NCBI GenBank assembly: GCA_041859095.1
Contig: JBHEKY010000039.1
Coordinates: 36,453-100,452 of the forward strand
DNA length: 64,000 nucleotides
Reading direction: 5' to 3'
Origin: UBA1422 sp041859095
GTDB lineage: Bacteria; Bacillota; Clostridia; Peptostreptococcales; Anaerovoracaceae
In this document: positions 8,550-16,399 of the stretch, in pieces
How the letters are laid out: each line of letters opens with the position of its first letter
Position numbering within the stretch: position 1 is the first letter of the stretch
Made by a program: the position numbers and the translations under genes
Notes under the pieces: generated by a model
The model's input: the letters and a program-made list of their open reading frames with translations, nothing else
Told to the model about the DNA's origin: nothing
Database searches by the model: none

Positions 8550-9007
8550 TGGGTGAAAAGACCGTAGCCAACAACAGAAGAGCGAGATATGATTACTTCA
8601 TTGAAGAGGTCTATGAAGCGGGTATCGTTTTGACGGGAACAGAAATAAAGTCTCTGCGTCAAGGCAAAGCAAGCATCACCGAAAGCTATGCAAAAATTGA
8701 AGGGAATGAGGTTTTCATCTACGGAATGAATATCAGCCCCTATGAATTTGGAAATATCTTTAATGTGGATCCTTTGCGCCCAAGAAAGCTTTTACTCCAC
8801 AAACGTGAGATTAATAAGCTGATTGGATACACAACGCTACAGGGGTTAACCCTGATTCCACTTAAGTTATTTATAGACGAGAGAGGCAGAGCCAAGATGG
8901 AATTGGCGGTTGCCAAAGGCAAGAAGTTATATGATAAGCGTCACGATATCGCCAAGAGGGATGCTGACAGGCGAATTCATCAGGCAAAAGGACAAACCGG
9001 CCTTTAG
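8549..9007 (+). CDS. smpB: SsrA-binding protein SmpB
   Basis: Binds tmRNA and delivers it to stalled ribosomes for trans-translation. The 152-residue length is standard. Conserved segments include NRRARYDYFIEE, GIVLTGTEIKSLRQGK, the ELAVAKGKKLYDKRHDIAKRD helix and a basic C-terminal tail that enters the decoding centre. The ATG overlaps the stop of the last signal-peptidase gene. The RNA partner ssrA lies 400 bp downstream on the same strand, with one small gene in between. Confidence 0.98.
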   Translation: MGEKTVANNRRARYDYFIEEVYEAGIVLTGTEIKSLRQGKASITESYAKIEGNEVFIYGMNISPYEFGNIFNVDPLRPRKLLLHKREINKLIGYTTLQGLTLIPLKLFIDERGRAKMELAVAKGKKLYDKRHDIAKRDADRRIHQAKGQTGL

Positions 9008-9042
9008 TGGATGGAAGCAGGCGCAGTAGGAAGGAGATCAAC

Positions 9043-9324
9043 ATGGGAGATTTTTTTGACAAAGCTAAGAAAATGGCCAACATGGCTGCCGACAAAACCG
9101 GTGACGTGGTCGAAATGGGAAAGAACAAAGGCAAGATTGTATCTCTGAAATCAGACATTAACAATGCCGAAAAGAAAATCGGCCGATACTTTTATGAAAA
9201 ATATCGGGACGACGAAAATGTAGATGCGGACATTGCAGAGTACATCAAAGAAATAACCGACAAAGAGGCAGAAATCGTTGATTTGGATGACATGATTCAA
9301 AAAATTAAAGAAGAAGGCAGATAA
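9043..9324 (+). CDS. Small coiled-coil protein, 93 aa
   Basis: The start at 9043 follows AAGGAG at 9031-9036. An N-terminal amphipathic stretch (MGDFFDKAKKMANMAADKTGD) precedes a long charged helix (INNAEKKIGRYFYEKYRDDE, then IAEYIKEITDKEAEIVDLDD) that looks like a coiled coil. No signal peptide or membrane span. Similar short acidic helical proteins are common in Clostridia with unknown role. It sits between smpB and ssrA and probably ends the smpB operon. Confidence 0.75.
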   Translation: MGDFFDKAKKMANMAADKTGDVVEMGKNKGKIVSLKSDINNAEKKIGRYFYEKYRDDENVDADIAEYIKEITDKEAEIVDLDDMIQKIKEEGR

Positions 9325-9341
9325 AATTCACCAAACGTTCA

Positions 9342-9381
9342 CCCAGCAACACAAAATTATTGTTATATTTGTGTTGCTGGG
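9342..9381. repeat. 14-bp perfect inverted repeat overlapping the ssrA promoter
   Basis: CCCAGCAACACAAA (9342-9355) and TTTGTGTTGCTGGG (9368-9381) are exact inverted copies around a 12-nt loop. No T-run follows on the plus strand. The candidate ssrA -35 box lies in the loop and the -10 box starts 3 bp after the right arm, so it could be a protein-binding site, or a terminator for the upstream operon that shares DNA with the promoter. Confidence 0.7.
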
Positions 9382-9389
9382 GGTATAAT
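9360..9389 (+). promoter_or_regulatory. ssrA promoter
   Basis: TTGTTA (9360-9365), 18-bp spacer, perfect TATAAT (9384-9389), 15 bp before the mature tmRNA 5' end. Confidence 0.65.
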
Positions 9390-9403
9390 TAAATCAGTTG
9401 AAT

Positions 9404-9761
9404 GGGGATGTACAGGTTTCGACAGGGGTGCAGAACCAAGAAAAGCGAGCCGCAGTTTGCAAGTCTGCGTTAAAAAGGCACGTTAAATATAAACGCTAAA
9501 AATAACAACACATTCGCATACGCAGCTTAATTAGCTGCCGGCGCGTCGGTCCGGGTTCCCCTACAGGCCCGATCACCGGCGTCGACAATGTAGGACAACC
9601 TTATGTAAGCTCCCGGTAGCATAAGGGAATTACGGGATAGCAGACGGAGGAACTTGCCTTTGAGGTCCACTGAACGCGAAATAAATGAACAAAGGCTGCG
9701 CTCGGAGAAACTCTTGTGGAAGCATTTTTGGACGCGAGTTCGATTCTCGCCATCTCCACCA
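9404..9761 (+). ncRNA. ssrA: Transfer-messenger RNA (tmRNA)
   Basis: Rescues stalled ribosomes with SmpB by acting as alanyl-tRNA and then as mRNA for a degradation tag. The 5' end GGGGATGTACAGGTTTCGAC and the 3' end TTCGATTCTCGCCATCTCCACCA form the tRNA-like domain; GGGGATG pairs with CATCTCC and CCA is encoded at 9759-9761. The most likely tag frame starts at GCT 9495 and reads AKNNNTFAYAA before TAA at 9528-9530, giving the usual 11 residues ending in AA for ClpXP recognition. The resume codon is inferred from tag length and family habit. The 358-nt length is normal for a one-piece tmRNA. Confidence 0.97.
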
Positions 9762-9769
9762 TGAAACAC

Positions 9770-9793
9770 GGGGCTTTGGCCCCTTTTGTTTTT
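9770..9793 (+). terminator. Intrinsic terminator of ssrA
   Basis: GGGGC, loop TTTG, GCCCC, then TTTTGTTTTT. Confidence 0.9.
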
Positions 9794-9825
9794 AGGACTT
9801 CATCAAAGACGAGGAGTATTCAACT

Positions 9826-10329
9826 ATGAAGAAAAAAATATTTATTCTGCTAATAGGACTTGCCCTTATTATTGGAGTCACCGTAGGGTGTACCGACGAT
9901 GAACAAAAGCAAGCTGAAAATACGATGACTGCCAAACAAGAGGCGGTTGATGTGGTCAATATAGTACAGATTGAAGAAGATCTTGGCATAAAAATTGTGC
10001 TGCCGGCAACCATTGTAAATGAAACCTGCAGCATCGTTGATGGGTCCGTTGGTGTGATTTCTTTTGAACTCAACGAAGTCAGCTATACATATTATGTGGA
10101 GTCTTCTGAAACAGAAATGGATGCTACAGGAATGGCAGTAAGCCTTCCAAACCAAGAAACTCTACTGGCGGTTAATGCCACATACAAACTGGCCTACGAA
10201 ACAGACGGTGTCGGAGTGTCCTACTGGTACGACAAAAACAACAAGGTCGCATGTACCTTGTTGATTTCAGAAAAGGTTTCCCCGGATGTGCTGAAAGCCA
10301 TGACGGAGTCGATTATTTCAGTTCAATAG
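9826..10329 (+). CDS. Putative lipoprotein, 167 aa
   Basis: The N-terminus MKKKIFILLIGLALIIGVTVGC is a lipoprotein signal peptide with lipobox VTVGC, so the mature protein would be tethered to the outer face of the membrane through Cys22. The rest is a soluble domain with alternating beta-type segments; it is not recognised, though the layout is like small DUF4367-type lipoproteins. A GAGGAG site precedes the ATG. It stands alone between ssrA and the convergent threonine aldolase gene, so context gives no function. Confidence 0.8.
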   Translation: MKKKIFILLIGLALIIGVTVGCTDDEQKQAENTMTAKQEAVDVVNIVQIEEDLGIKIVLPATIVNETCSIVDGSVGVISFELNEVSYTYYVESSETEMDATGMAVSLPNQETLLAVNATYKLAYETDGVGVSYWYDKNNKVACTLLISEKVSPDVLKAMTESIISVQ

Positions 10330-10363
10330 TTCAACCATGAATAGGATTCCACGATTTTCAGCA

Positions 10364-11377
10364 TTAAATCATACTTAAAAAAGTTTGTACTTCTTCTTCG
10401 GTGCTTCCCCAGGAAGTGACTAAACGGATTGCAGATGTGCCATCCGTATAGGGACGCCATCCTTCAAACATCACTTTCTTCTGGAGCTCTTCGATGAGAG
10501 AATTGGGAAAGATAGGGAAAATAAGATTGGTGGCCGGTTCTACTGCAAAGTGGTATCCGGCTTTTTTTATTCCATCCGCTAACATGGTTGCCATTTGATT
10601 TGAATGAGCACCTAAATGAAAAATCAAATCGTCTGCAAGCAACGCTTGAAACTGTACGCCCAGTAGTCGACCTTTCGCCATAAGCCCACCTCGCTGCTTG
10701 AGCAAAAATCGGAAATCAGGTTTTAGGCTATCATTGACTAAAACTAACGCTTCGCCGAAAAGTGCACCGCACTTGGTTCCACCGATATAAAATGCATCTG
10801 CAATTTTTGGCAAATCTTCCAAAGCAACATCATTGCCAGGGGCGGTCAGTGCCATAGCCAACCGAGCTCCATCAAGATATAGAAGCAGTTGATGACGATC
10901 GCATGCTTCGCGAAGTTCTTGCAACTCAGACTTACAGTAGAATGCGCCGGTTTCGGTGCTGTTAGAAATGTATAAAAGCCGAGGCTTGACGTAGTGCTCA
11001 TCTTCATGAAACCGCATGACTTCGTCGATCTGTTCCCAACGGATTTTCCCATCTTCAGAGGGAACATGAATGATTTTGTGGCCTGTTGCCTCGATGGCAC
11101 CGGTTTCGTGGCAACAAACATGGCCAGTTTCAGGAGAAATCACTGCTTCATGTGGACGTAAAAACGCTGCGATGGCTGTCATATTTGTTTGAGTTCCACC
11201 GGGAAGAAAATGAACTTCAGCGCTTGGACAACCAATCCTTTGTAGGATTTGAGATGAAGCATCGGCGCAAAACTCATCCACACCGTATCCATCGGCATAC
11301 ACCATATTCGTCTTTACCAGAGCTTCCAAAACAGCGGGATGAGCGCCAAGACTATAATCGTTCTTTAAGAAAAGCAT
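10364..11377 (-). CDS. ltaE: Low-specificity L-threonine aldolase
   Basis: PLP enzyme splitting L-threonine or L-allo-threonine into glycine and acetaldehyde. The 337-residue protein starts at 11377 (MLFLKNDYSLGAHP) behind GGAGGTG; a longer in-frame start upstream adds a hydrophobic stretch not expected in this cytosolic family. Fold-type I marks are HFLPGGTQTNM, ETGHVCCHETGAIE, LYLDGARLAMA and the PLP lysine in YIGGTKCGALFGE. It appears monocistronic, and its promoter must lie in the roughly 130 bp shared divergently with mreB. Confidence 0.9.
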   Translation of the reverse strand: MLFLKNDYSLGAHPAVLEALVKTNMVYADGYGVDEFCADASSQILQRIGCPSAEVHFLPGGTQTNMTAIAAFLRPHEAVISPETGHVCCHETGAIEATGHKIIHVPSEDGKIRWEQIDEVMRFHEDEHYVKPRLLYISNSTETGAFYCKSELQELREACDRHQLLLYLDGARLAMALTAPGNDVALEDLPKIADAFYIGGTKCGALFGEALVLVNDSLKPDFRFLLKQRGGLMAKGRLLGVQFQALLADDLIFHLGAHSNQMATMLADGIKKAGYHFAVEPATNLIFPIFPNSLIEELQKKVMFEGWRPYTDGTSAIRLVTSWGSTEEEVQTFLSMI

Positions 11378-11444
11378 GTTGCACCTCCATGGTATTTTTG
11401 ATTCATTATAACATAAAAGAATAAGCGCATGAAAGAAAAAAGGA

Positions 11445-11473
11445 TTGAAAAGCAAGCAACATTTGTATATAAT
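11445..11473 (+). promoter_or_regulatory. Sigma-A promoter for the mreB paralogue
   Basis: TTGAAA (11445-11450), 17-bp spacer, TATAAT (11468-11473). The ATG is 43 bp downstream with a GAGAGGAG ribosome binding site. Confidence 0.8.
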
Positions 11474-11515
11474 ATTTTAACGGGCTAACAACCGTAAACG
11501 AGAGGAGAATCAAGA

Positions 11516-12538
11516 ATGGGATTCACAGAATATGTTGGAATTGACCTTGGAACAGCGAATGTTCTTGTATATATGAAGGGAAAGGGGATTGTTCTCAATG
11601 AACCTTCCGTCGTTGCCATCAACACAGACACAAATGAGATTCTTGCTGTTGGCGAAGACGCCAGGCAAATGCTGGGAAGGACCCCTGCGAATATCGTTGC
11701 GGTTCGTCCATTACGAGATGGCGTCATCTCCGATTATGATATCACGGAACGTATGTTGAAGTATTTTATCCGAAAAACCTGCGGAAATAGCCGGTTCTTT
11801 CGACCAAGAATTATGGTATGTGTCCCCAGTGGCGTCACTGAAGTTGAGAAGCGTGCTGTTCGGGAAGCTGCCACACAAGCCGGAGGACGTGATGTAAATT
11901 TGATTGAAGAGCCCATCGCCGCAGCCATCGGCGCAGGTCTGGATATTTCCAAACCCGGTGGTATCATGGTTATGGACATCGGTGGGGGTACCACAGATAT
12001 AGCGCTAATCGCACTTGGCGGCATCGTTGCAAGCACCTCCATCAAAGTAGCCGGCGACAAATTTGATGAGGCGATTATCAAATACATGCGCAAAAAACAT
12101 AAATTATATGTTGGTGAACGTACCGCAGAAGAACTCAAAAAATCCATTGGCACTGCTTTTACAAGAACCAAGGAAGTCACCATGCACTGTAGCGGACGTG
12201 ACCTTGTTACCGGTTTACCCCGGGAAGTGACCATGACCAGCAATGATATGTTGGAAGCCTTGGATGAACCGCTTCAGCAGATATGTGAAGCAGCTCATAG
12301 CGTGCTTGAGAAGACACCTCCAGAACTGGCGGCGGATATCAGCGTTTCTTGTATTATTCTTACCGGTGGCGGAGCGCTTCTATGGGGCATCGACAAAAGA
12401 ATCAAACAACGGACTGGAATCAAGGTTGCCATCGCCGACGAACCGACCACTTGCGTAGCCAAAGGAACCGGCATGGCACTGGATAATCTGCGGATCATCG
12501 AAAGTAGCCGCTTGAATAAGCGTCAATCCTATATTTAA
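11516..12538 (+). CDS. MreB/Mbl-family bacterial actin
   Basis: Actin-like ATPase that forms membrane-associated filaments guiding the elongation machinery and cell-wall insertion. The 340-residue length and motifs are standard: phosphate-1 GIDLGTANVLVYMKGKG, phosphate-2 MVMDIGGGTTDIALIALGG, EEPIAAAIGAG and the adenosine motif ILTGGGALLWGID. It is monocistronic, with its own promoter and terminator and no mreC/mreD beside it, which is typical of the extra paralogues (Mbl or MreBH) of Firmicutes. Which paralogue cannot be settled from sequence alone. Confidence 0.93.
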   Translation: MGFTEYVGIDLGTANVLVYMKGKGIVLNEPSVVAINTDTNEILAVGEDARQMLGRTPANIVAVRPLRDGVISDYDITERMLKYFIRKTCGNSRFFRPRIMVCVPSGVTEVEKRAVREAATQAGGRDVNLIEEPIAAAIGAGLDISKPGGIMVMDIGGGTTDIALIALGGIVASTSIKVAGDKFDEAIIKYMRKKHKLYVGERTAEELKKSIGTAFTRTKEVTMHCSGRDLVTGLPREVTMTSNDMLEALDEPLQQICEAAHSVLEKTPPELAADISVSCIILTGGGALLWGIDKRIKQRTGIKVAIADEPTTCVAKGTGMALDNLRIIESSRLNKRQSYI

Positions 12539-12546
12539 CATTCATT

Positions 12547-12573
12547 GGCTATCTCGAATGAGATAGCCTTTGT
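12547..12573 (+). terminator. Terminator after the mreB paralogue
   Basis: GGCTATCTC, loop GAAT, GAGATAGCC, then TTTGTT. A strong stem with a short T-run. Confidence 0.75.
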
Positions 12574-12621
12574 TGAATCCCAAGGAACCGGGGGAATCCT
12601 TCCCGGCAAGGAGTAGAAATA

Positions 12622-13746
12622 ATGAAACTAGAACTGATAGCCACAGCCACATTTGGGTTGGAGGCACTGGTCAAAAGAGAGATTGAAGCCCTGGGATACA
12701 AAATTATCAAGAGCGAAGACGGTAAAATTACGTTTCTTGGAGATGAACGAGCCATCATCCGCTCCAATCTTTGGTTGCGTTGTGCGGATCGAGTACTGCT
12801 AAAAATGGCTGAATTCGAGGCCAAAACCTTTGAAGAACTATATCAGCGGACCCGCGGCATTGCCTGGGAAAACTTGATTCCACCAGATGGAAAATTTCCA
12901 GTGAACGGTTCTTCGGTTAAATCCACATTGCACAGCGTACCGGCTTGCCAAAGCATCGTTAAAAAAGCGGTAGTTGACCGGCTGACGGATGCTTATGGTG
13001 TCAAGAACTTTGAAGAATCCCATGGAGATTATGAAATCAAGGTAACATTGTTGAAGGATAGAGTTACTCTGACCGTTGATACCACCGGTCCGGGGCTGCA
13101 TAAACGCGGATACCGGGTCAAGGATGTCCGAGCACCGATTAAGGAAACCTTGGCAGCAGCCTTGGTTCAGCTCTCATTTTGGCGGGAGGGCAGGCTGCTG
13201 ATTGATCCTTGCTGTGGTTCTGGAACCATTCCCATAGAAGCGGCTATGATTGGATTGGGCATCGCACCGGGTTTGAATCGGAACTTTTCCGCTGAAACCT
13301 GGCACATGATGGAATCTGCCCAATGGAAAGATGAAAGAAAAACGGCTTTTCATGCAATCAAGAACGATGCGGATATCCAAATTATTGGGGCGGATATAGA
13401 CCCAGCTGCAATTGCTGCCGCAAGGCAAAATGCGTTGGAAGCCGGAGTCGCAGATGTGATAACCTTCCGAATAGCCGATGTGACAGCATTGGCTTCTGAT
13501 GTGCCACGGGGTATTGTGATTACGAATCCACCCTATGGAGAACGGATAGGAGACCAAAAGGCAATCGATAAGATTTATACAGCATTGAATCGTTTTCTTA
13601 AAATCCACTCCGACTGGTCCTTATTCCTGGTGACTACCGATAAAGAGGTGGAGCAAGCAGTAGCCGGCCGGCCGGCGGATAGAAGAAGAAAGTTATACAA
13701 CGGCAGACTGGAAGTATGTTATTACCAGTTTCACGGAGAAAAATAA
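12622..13746 (+). CDS. THUMP-domain class I rRNA methyltransferase (RlmL/YpsC type)
   Basis: SAM-dependent guanine N2-methyltransferase, most likely acting on 23S rRNA. The 374 residues comprise an N-terminal ferredoxin-like/THUMP region (about 1-160, starting MKLELIATATFGLEALVKREIEALGY) and a Rossmann methyltransferase domain with LIDPCCGSGTIPIEAA (motif I), IIGADIDPAAIAAARQNA and the catalytic NPPYGER. AAGGAG precedes the start. The stop overlaps the start of the next gene by one base, so the two are coupled, an unusual pairing of an rRNA modifier with a MocR-type regulator. Confidence 0.9.
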   Translation: MKLELIATATFGLEALVKREIEALGYKIIKSEDGKITFLGDERAIIRSNLWLRCADRVLLKMAEFEAKTFEELYQRTRGIAWENLIPPDGKFPVNGSSVKSTLHSVPACQSIVKKAVVDRLTDAYGVKNFEESHGDYEIKVTLLKDRVTLTVDTTGPGLHKRGYRVKDVRAPIKETLAAALVQLSFWREGRLLIDPCCGSGTIPIEAAMIGLGIAPGLNRNFSAETWHMMESAQWKDERKTAFHAIKNDADIQIIGADIDPAAIAAARQNALEAGVADVITFRIADVTALASDVPRGIVITNPPYGERIGDQKAIDKIYTALNRFLKIHSDWSLFLVTTDKEVEQAVAGRPADRRRKLYNGRLEVCYYQFHGEK

Positions 13747-15227
13747 TGATCATTCCCATCAATAAGGCAGACAAAACCCCGTATTATCTTCAGATTTCCC
13801 TTGCCATGAAGAAAAAAATTCTTAAAGGAGAGCTGTTGGATGGGTTTCCTTTACCCTCAGAACGGGAAATGGCAAAACTCATTGGTGTCCACCGCAATAC
13901 AGTAACCAAAGCGTACAACGAGTTGAAGGCTGAAGGATTAGTGGGCTCAGTGCACGGAGTAGGTTATCGTGTTCAATATAGCATCACAGGAAGCAATTTG
14001 GAAGAGAATAGGACAATGGTCCAAAAGTCATCAAAACAAAAGGGGGTTCACTGGGAATCTTTGATTAAAGAAGAATACCTGAACCTGGAAAGCGCTTTTG
14101 ATGACCTGTATTCCAAGTCTTACGACACCGACTCCATTTCTTTCGCAGGAGGAATTTCTTCCCCCAGCATTTATCTCAAAAAAGATATTTCAACCAGCAT
14201 TCATCAAATGCTATCCCACAGCAAAGGCTTGTCATATTTCCATACACCTTACGCAGGAGATTTAACCTTGCGCAAGCATCTTGCGTCTTTTTTGCATGAA
14301 AAGGGAATGACGGTGGATGCGGCTGCTATTCAGGTTTTTTCTGAAATGAACCAGGCTTTGGACTTCCTCATCACCCTGATGCTCAAACCTGGGGACACAG
14401 TCATCACGGAAGAGCCTCTGTCTCCAGATGTTTATCGAACCATTAAACTGGCAGGCGGTAAGATTGTTTCTGTGCCGATGGACGATGAGGGCATGCTATG
14501 CGACCATCTTGGACCCCTGATTGAAAAACACCACCCTAGATTTATTTATGTTAACTCAAGTTTTCAAGATCCAACAGGAACTTGCCTCTCTCTTGCCAGA
14601 AGAAAGCAGCTCCTGGCGCTATCTTATCAGTACAGGATTCCGTTGATTGAGGAAGATGCTGCATCGGATTTGTGTTATAGCGGACCCAATATCCCGCGGC
14701 TCAAAGCCATGGATCGAGGAAACAATGTAATATACATTTTTTCCTTTTCCCTGACCTTTGTTCCGGGAGTCAGTATCGCCTTTGTGGCGGGACCTAAGAC
14801 GTTGATTGACAGCTTGGCTAATTTAGTCTCAGTCCGCTTAGTCTCTTTGGATTGGTTGTCCCAAAAGTTATTAGCCCAATCATTTGAAACCCATCTTTAC
14901 TATAACAAACTGATGGTTTTTCAGGAAGAGTATCGAAAAAAGCTGGATCGGATGTGTGGCTACCTGGATCGCATGAAAAGCCGGGGAGTTTCTTACCGAA
15001 AACCAGATGGGGGTGTTTATGTGTGGTGCAAAATGCCTGAGGACATGAACATGAAGAAGTTCTTCAATGATATCGAACAAGAGGGAGTCTCTTTTGTGCC
15101 TGGTAATGTTTTCTATCCGGACAAGCACCGGGGCAGCCCCTATATTCGCCTTAATTTCTCCTATCCGACACCCGAGCAAATTGATAGGGGGATGAAGGTA
15201 ATTTGCGATTACATACTGGCACACTAA
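13746..15227 (+). CDS. MocR/GntR-type regulator with degenerate aminotransferase domain
   Basis: The 493-residue protein has an N-terminal winged helix of the GntR type (PLPSEREMAKLIGVHRNTVT, then AYNELKAEGLVGSVHGVGYR) fused to a fold-type I aminotransferase-like domain. In active and PLP-binding MocR proteins the Schiff-base lysine lies in a FSKTLxPG motif; here it reads FSLTFVPG with Leu at residue 336, and the following GxRxG arginine is Ser. The FQDPTG loop is kept. PLP therefore cannot bind covalently in the usual way. GGAG precedes the ATG, which overlaps the methyltransferase stop. Its position just upstream of arcBAC makes it a candidate regulator of arginine catabolism (inference). 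Confidence 0.85.
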   Translation: MIIPINKADKTPYYLQISLAMKKKILKGELLDGFPLPSEREMAKLIGVHRNTVTKAYNELKAEGLVGSVHGVGYRVQYSITGSNLEENRTMVQKSSKQKGVHWESLIKEEYLNLESAFDDLYSKSYDTDSISFAGGISSPSIYLKKDISTSIHQMLSHSKGLSYFHTPYAGDLTLRKHLASFLHEKGMTVDAAAIQVFSEMNQALDFLITLMLKPGDTVITEEPLSPDVYRTIKLAGGKIVSVPMDDEGMLCDHLGPLIEKHHPRFIYVNSSFQDPTGTCLSLARRKQLLALSYQYRIPLIEEDAASDLCYSGPNIPRLKAMDRGNNVIYIFSFSLTFVPGVSIAFVAGPKTLIDSLANLVSVRLVSLDWLSQKLLAQSFETHLYYNKLMVFQEEYRKKLDRMCGYLDRMKSRGVSYRKPDGGVYVWCKMPEDMNMKKFFNDIEQEGVSFVPGNVFYPDKHRGSPYIRLNFSYPTPEQIDRGMKVICDYILAH

Positions 15228-15272
15228 AAAATATTATTGCTGGCACTTTCAATTTCGACATTTAGGAGTATT

Positions 15273-15308
15273 ATGATGTTAGGACGACATGATTTTAAAT
15301 GTAAATAA
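15273..15308 (+). CDS. Possible 11-aa leader ORF ahead of arcB
   Basis: AGGAG (15264-15268) is followed by ATGATG and a reading frame MMLGRHDFKCK ending in TAA at 15306-15308, 41 bp before arcB. A -10-like TATTAT at 15269-15274, 16 bp after TTTCAA, overlaps the start codon; if that is the real promoter the ORF would not be transcribed whole. One interpretation excludes the other. Low confidence. Confidence 0.25.
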   Translation: MMLGRHDFKCK

Positions 15309-15349
15309 TATAAATGGTCAAACGGTTATCTTTAAAGGAGGATTCAAAA

Positions 15350-16345
15350 ATGGCTGTAAATTTAAAAGGAAGAAGCTTTTTAACATTGATGGACTTTAGT
15401 CCGGAAGAGATTCGATACATGTTGGATCTTGCACATGATTTAAAGGCAAAAAAAAGAGCTGGGATACATAACGAAGTGTTGAAAGGAAAGAACGTTGTTC
15501 TTCTGTTTGAAAAGACTTCTACAAGAACACGCTGCGCATTTGAAGTAGCTTGTCTGGATGAAGGCGCTCACGTGACATTTTTGGATTCCGGCAGTTCCCA
15601 GATGGGCAAAAAAGAGTCTTTGGAGGACACCGCCAAAGTACTGGGTAGATTCTTTGACGGCATTGAATACCGAGGCTATGAGCAAGCGGTTGTTGAAGAA
15701 CTGGCGAAGCATGCCGGTGTGCCAATTTGGAATGGTTTAACAGACATCGATCATCCCACTCAAATCCTAGCGGACTTGATGACGATTGAAGAGCACGTTG
15801 CCAAACCTCTAAACAAAGTGAAAGTGGTATTTTGTGGAGACATCCGTAACAATATGAGTTATGCCTGGATGTATGGCTGTGCGAAACTAGGCATGCATTA
15901 TGTCGCTTACGGACCGGATGTGATGGCTGCTGAGTTGGACAAGGAAGTTCTCAAGAAAGTCCAGGAAGTCGCCGCAAAGACCGGAGCAACCATCGAAATT
16001 TCTTCAAATCCCACAATCCTAAAGGGTGCTGATGTTATTTATACCGACATCTGGGCTTCCATGGGTGAAGAAGCGCACATACCCGAACGGGTCAAATTGC
16101 TGACTCCTTACAGAGTCACCATGGAAATGCTGGAAGCAACCGGAAACAAGGATGTTGTGTTCCTGCATTGCTTGCCTTCCTTCCATGACTTCGAAACCAA
16201 AATGGCCAAAACCCAGAAGGAAGAAGGCTATGACATTCGCGAAGTCACCGATGAAGTCTTCAGAAGCCGACATTCCAAAGTATTTGATGAAGCAGAAAAC
16301 AGATTGCATTCCATTAAGGCAATCATCGTCGCTACAATTGCATAA
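15350..16345 (+). CDS. arcB: Ornithine carbamoyltransferase (probably catabolic)
   Basis: Interconverts citrulline plus phosphate and ornithine plus carbamoyl phosphate. The start at 15350 follows AAAGGAGG and gives 331 residues. Diagnostic motifs are FEKTSTRTR (carbamoyl phosphate), HPTQILADLMT, FCGDIRNNM and HCLPSFHD. Anabolic and catabolic forms share these motifs; placement directly before arginine deiminase and carbamate kinase makes the catabolic role likely, with citrulline phosphorolysis supplying carbamoyl phosphate for ATP. The short upstream region holds either a promoter or a leader ORF. Confidence 0.95.
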   Translation: MAVNLKGRSFLTLMDFSPEEIRYMLDLAHDLKAKKRAGIHNEVLKGKNVVLLFEKTSTRTRCAFEVACLDEGAHVTFLDSGSSQMGKKESLEDTAKVLGRFFDGIEYRGYEQAVVEELAKHAGVPIWNGLTDIDHPTQILADLMTIEEHVAKPLNKVKVVFCGDIRNNMSYAWMYGCAKLGMHYVAYGPDVMAAELDKEVLKKVQEVAAKTGATIEISSNPTILKGADVIYTDIWASMGEEAHIPERVKLLTPYRVTMEMLEATGNKDVVFLHCLPSFHDFETKMAKTQKEEGYDIREVTDEVFRSRHSKVFDEAENRLHSIKAIIVATIA

Positions 16346-16399
16346 CCAACAAAACTAAATAAAGCATATTATTTTTCTTATACCGGAAGGAGGACCAAC

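Noticed and set aside
11378..11455. Upstream start for threonine aldolase adding a hydrophobic N-terminus
   Set aside because: The ATG at 11377 has a strong GGAGGTG and matches the family start; the extension would cross the promoter region.
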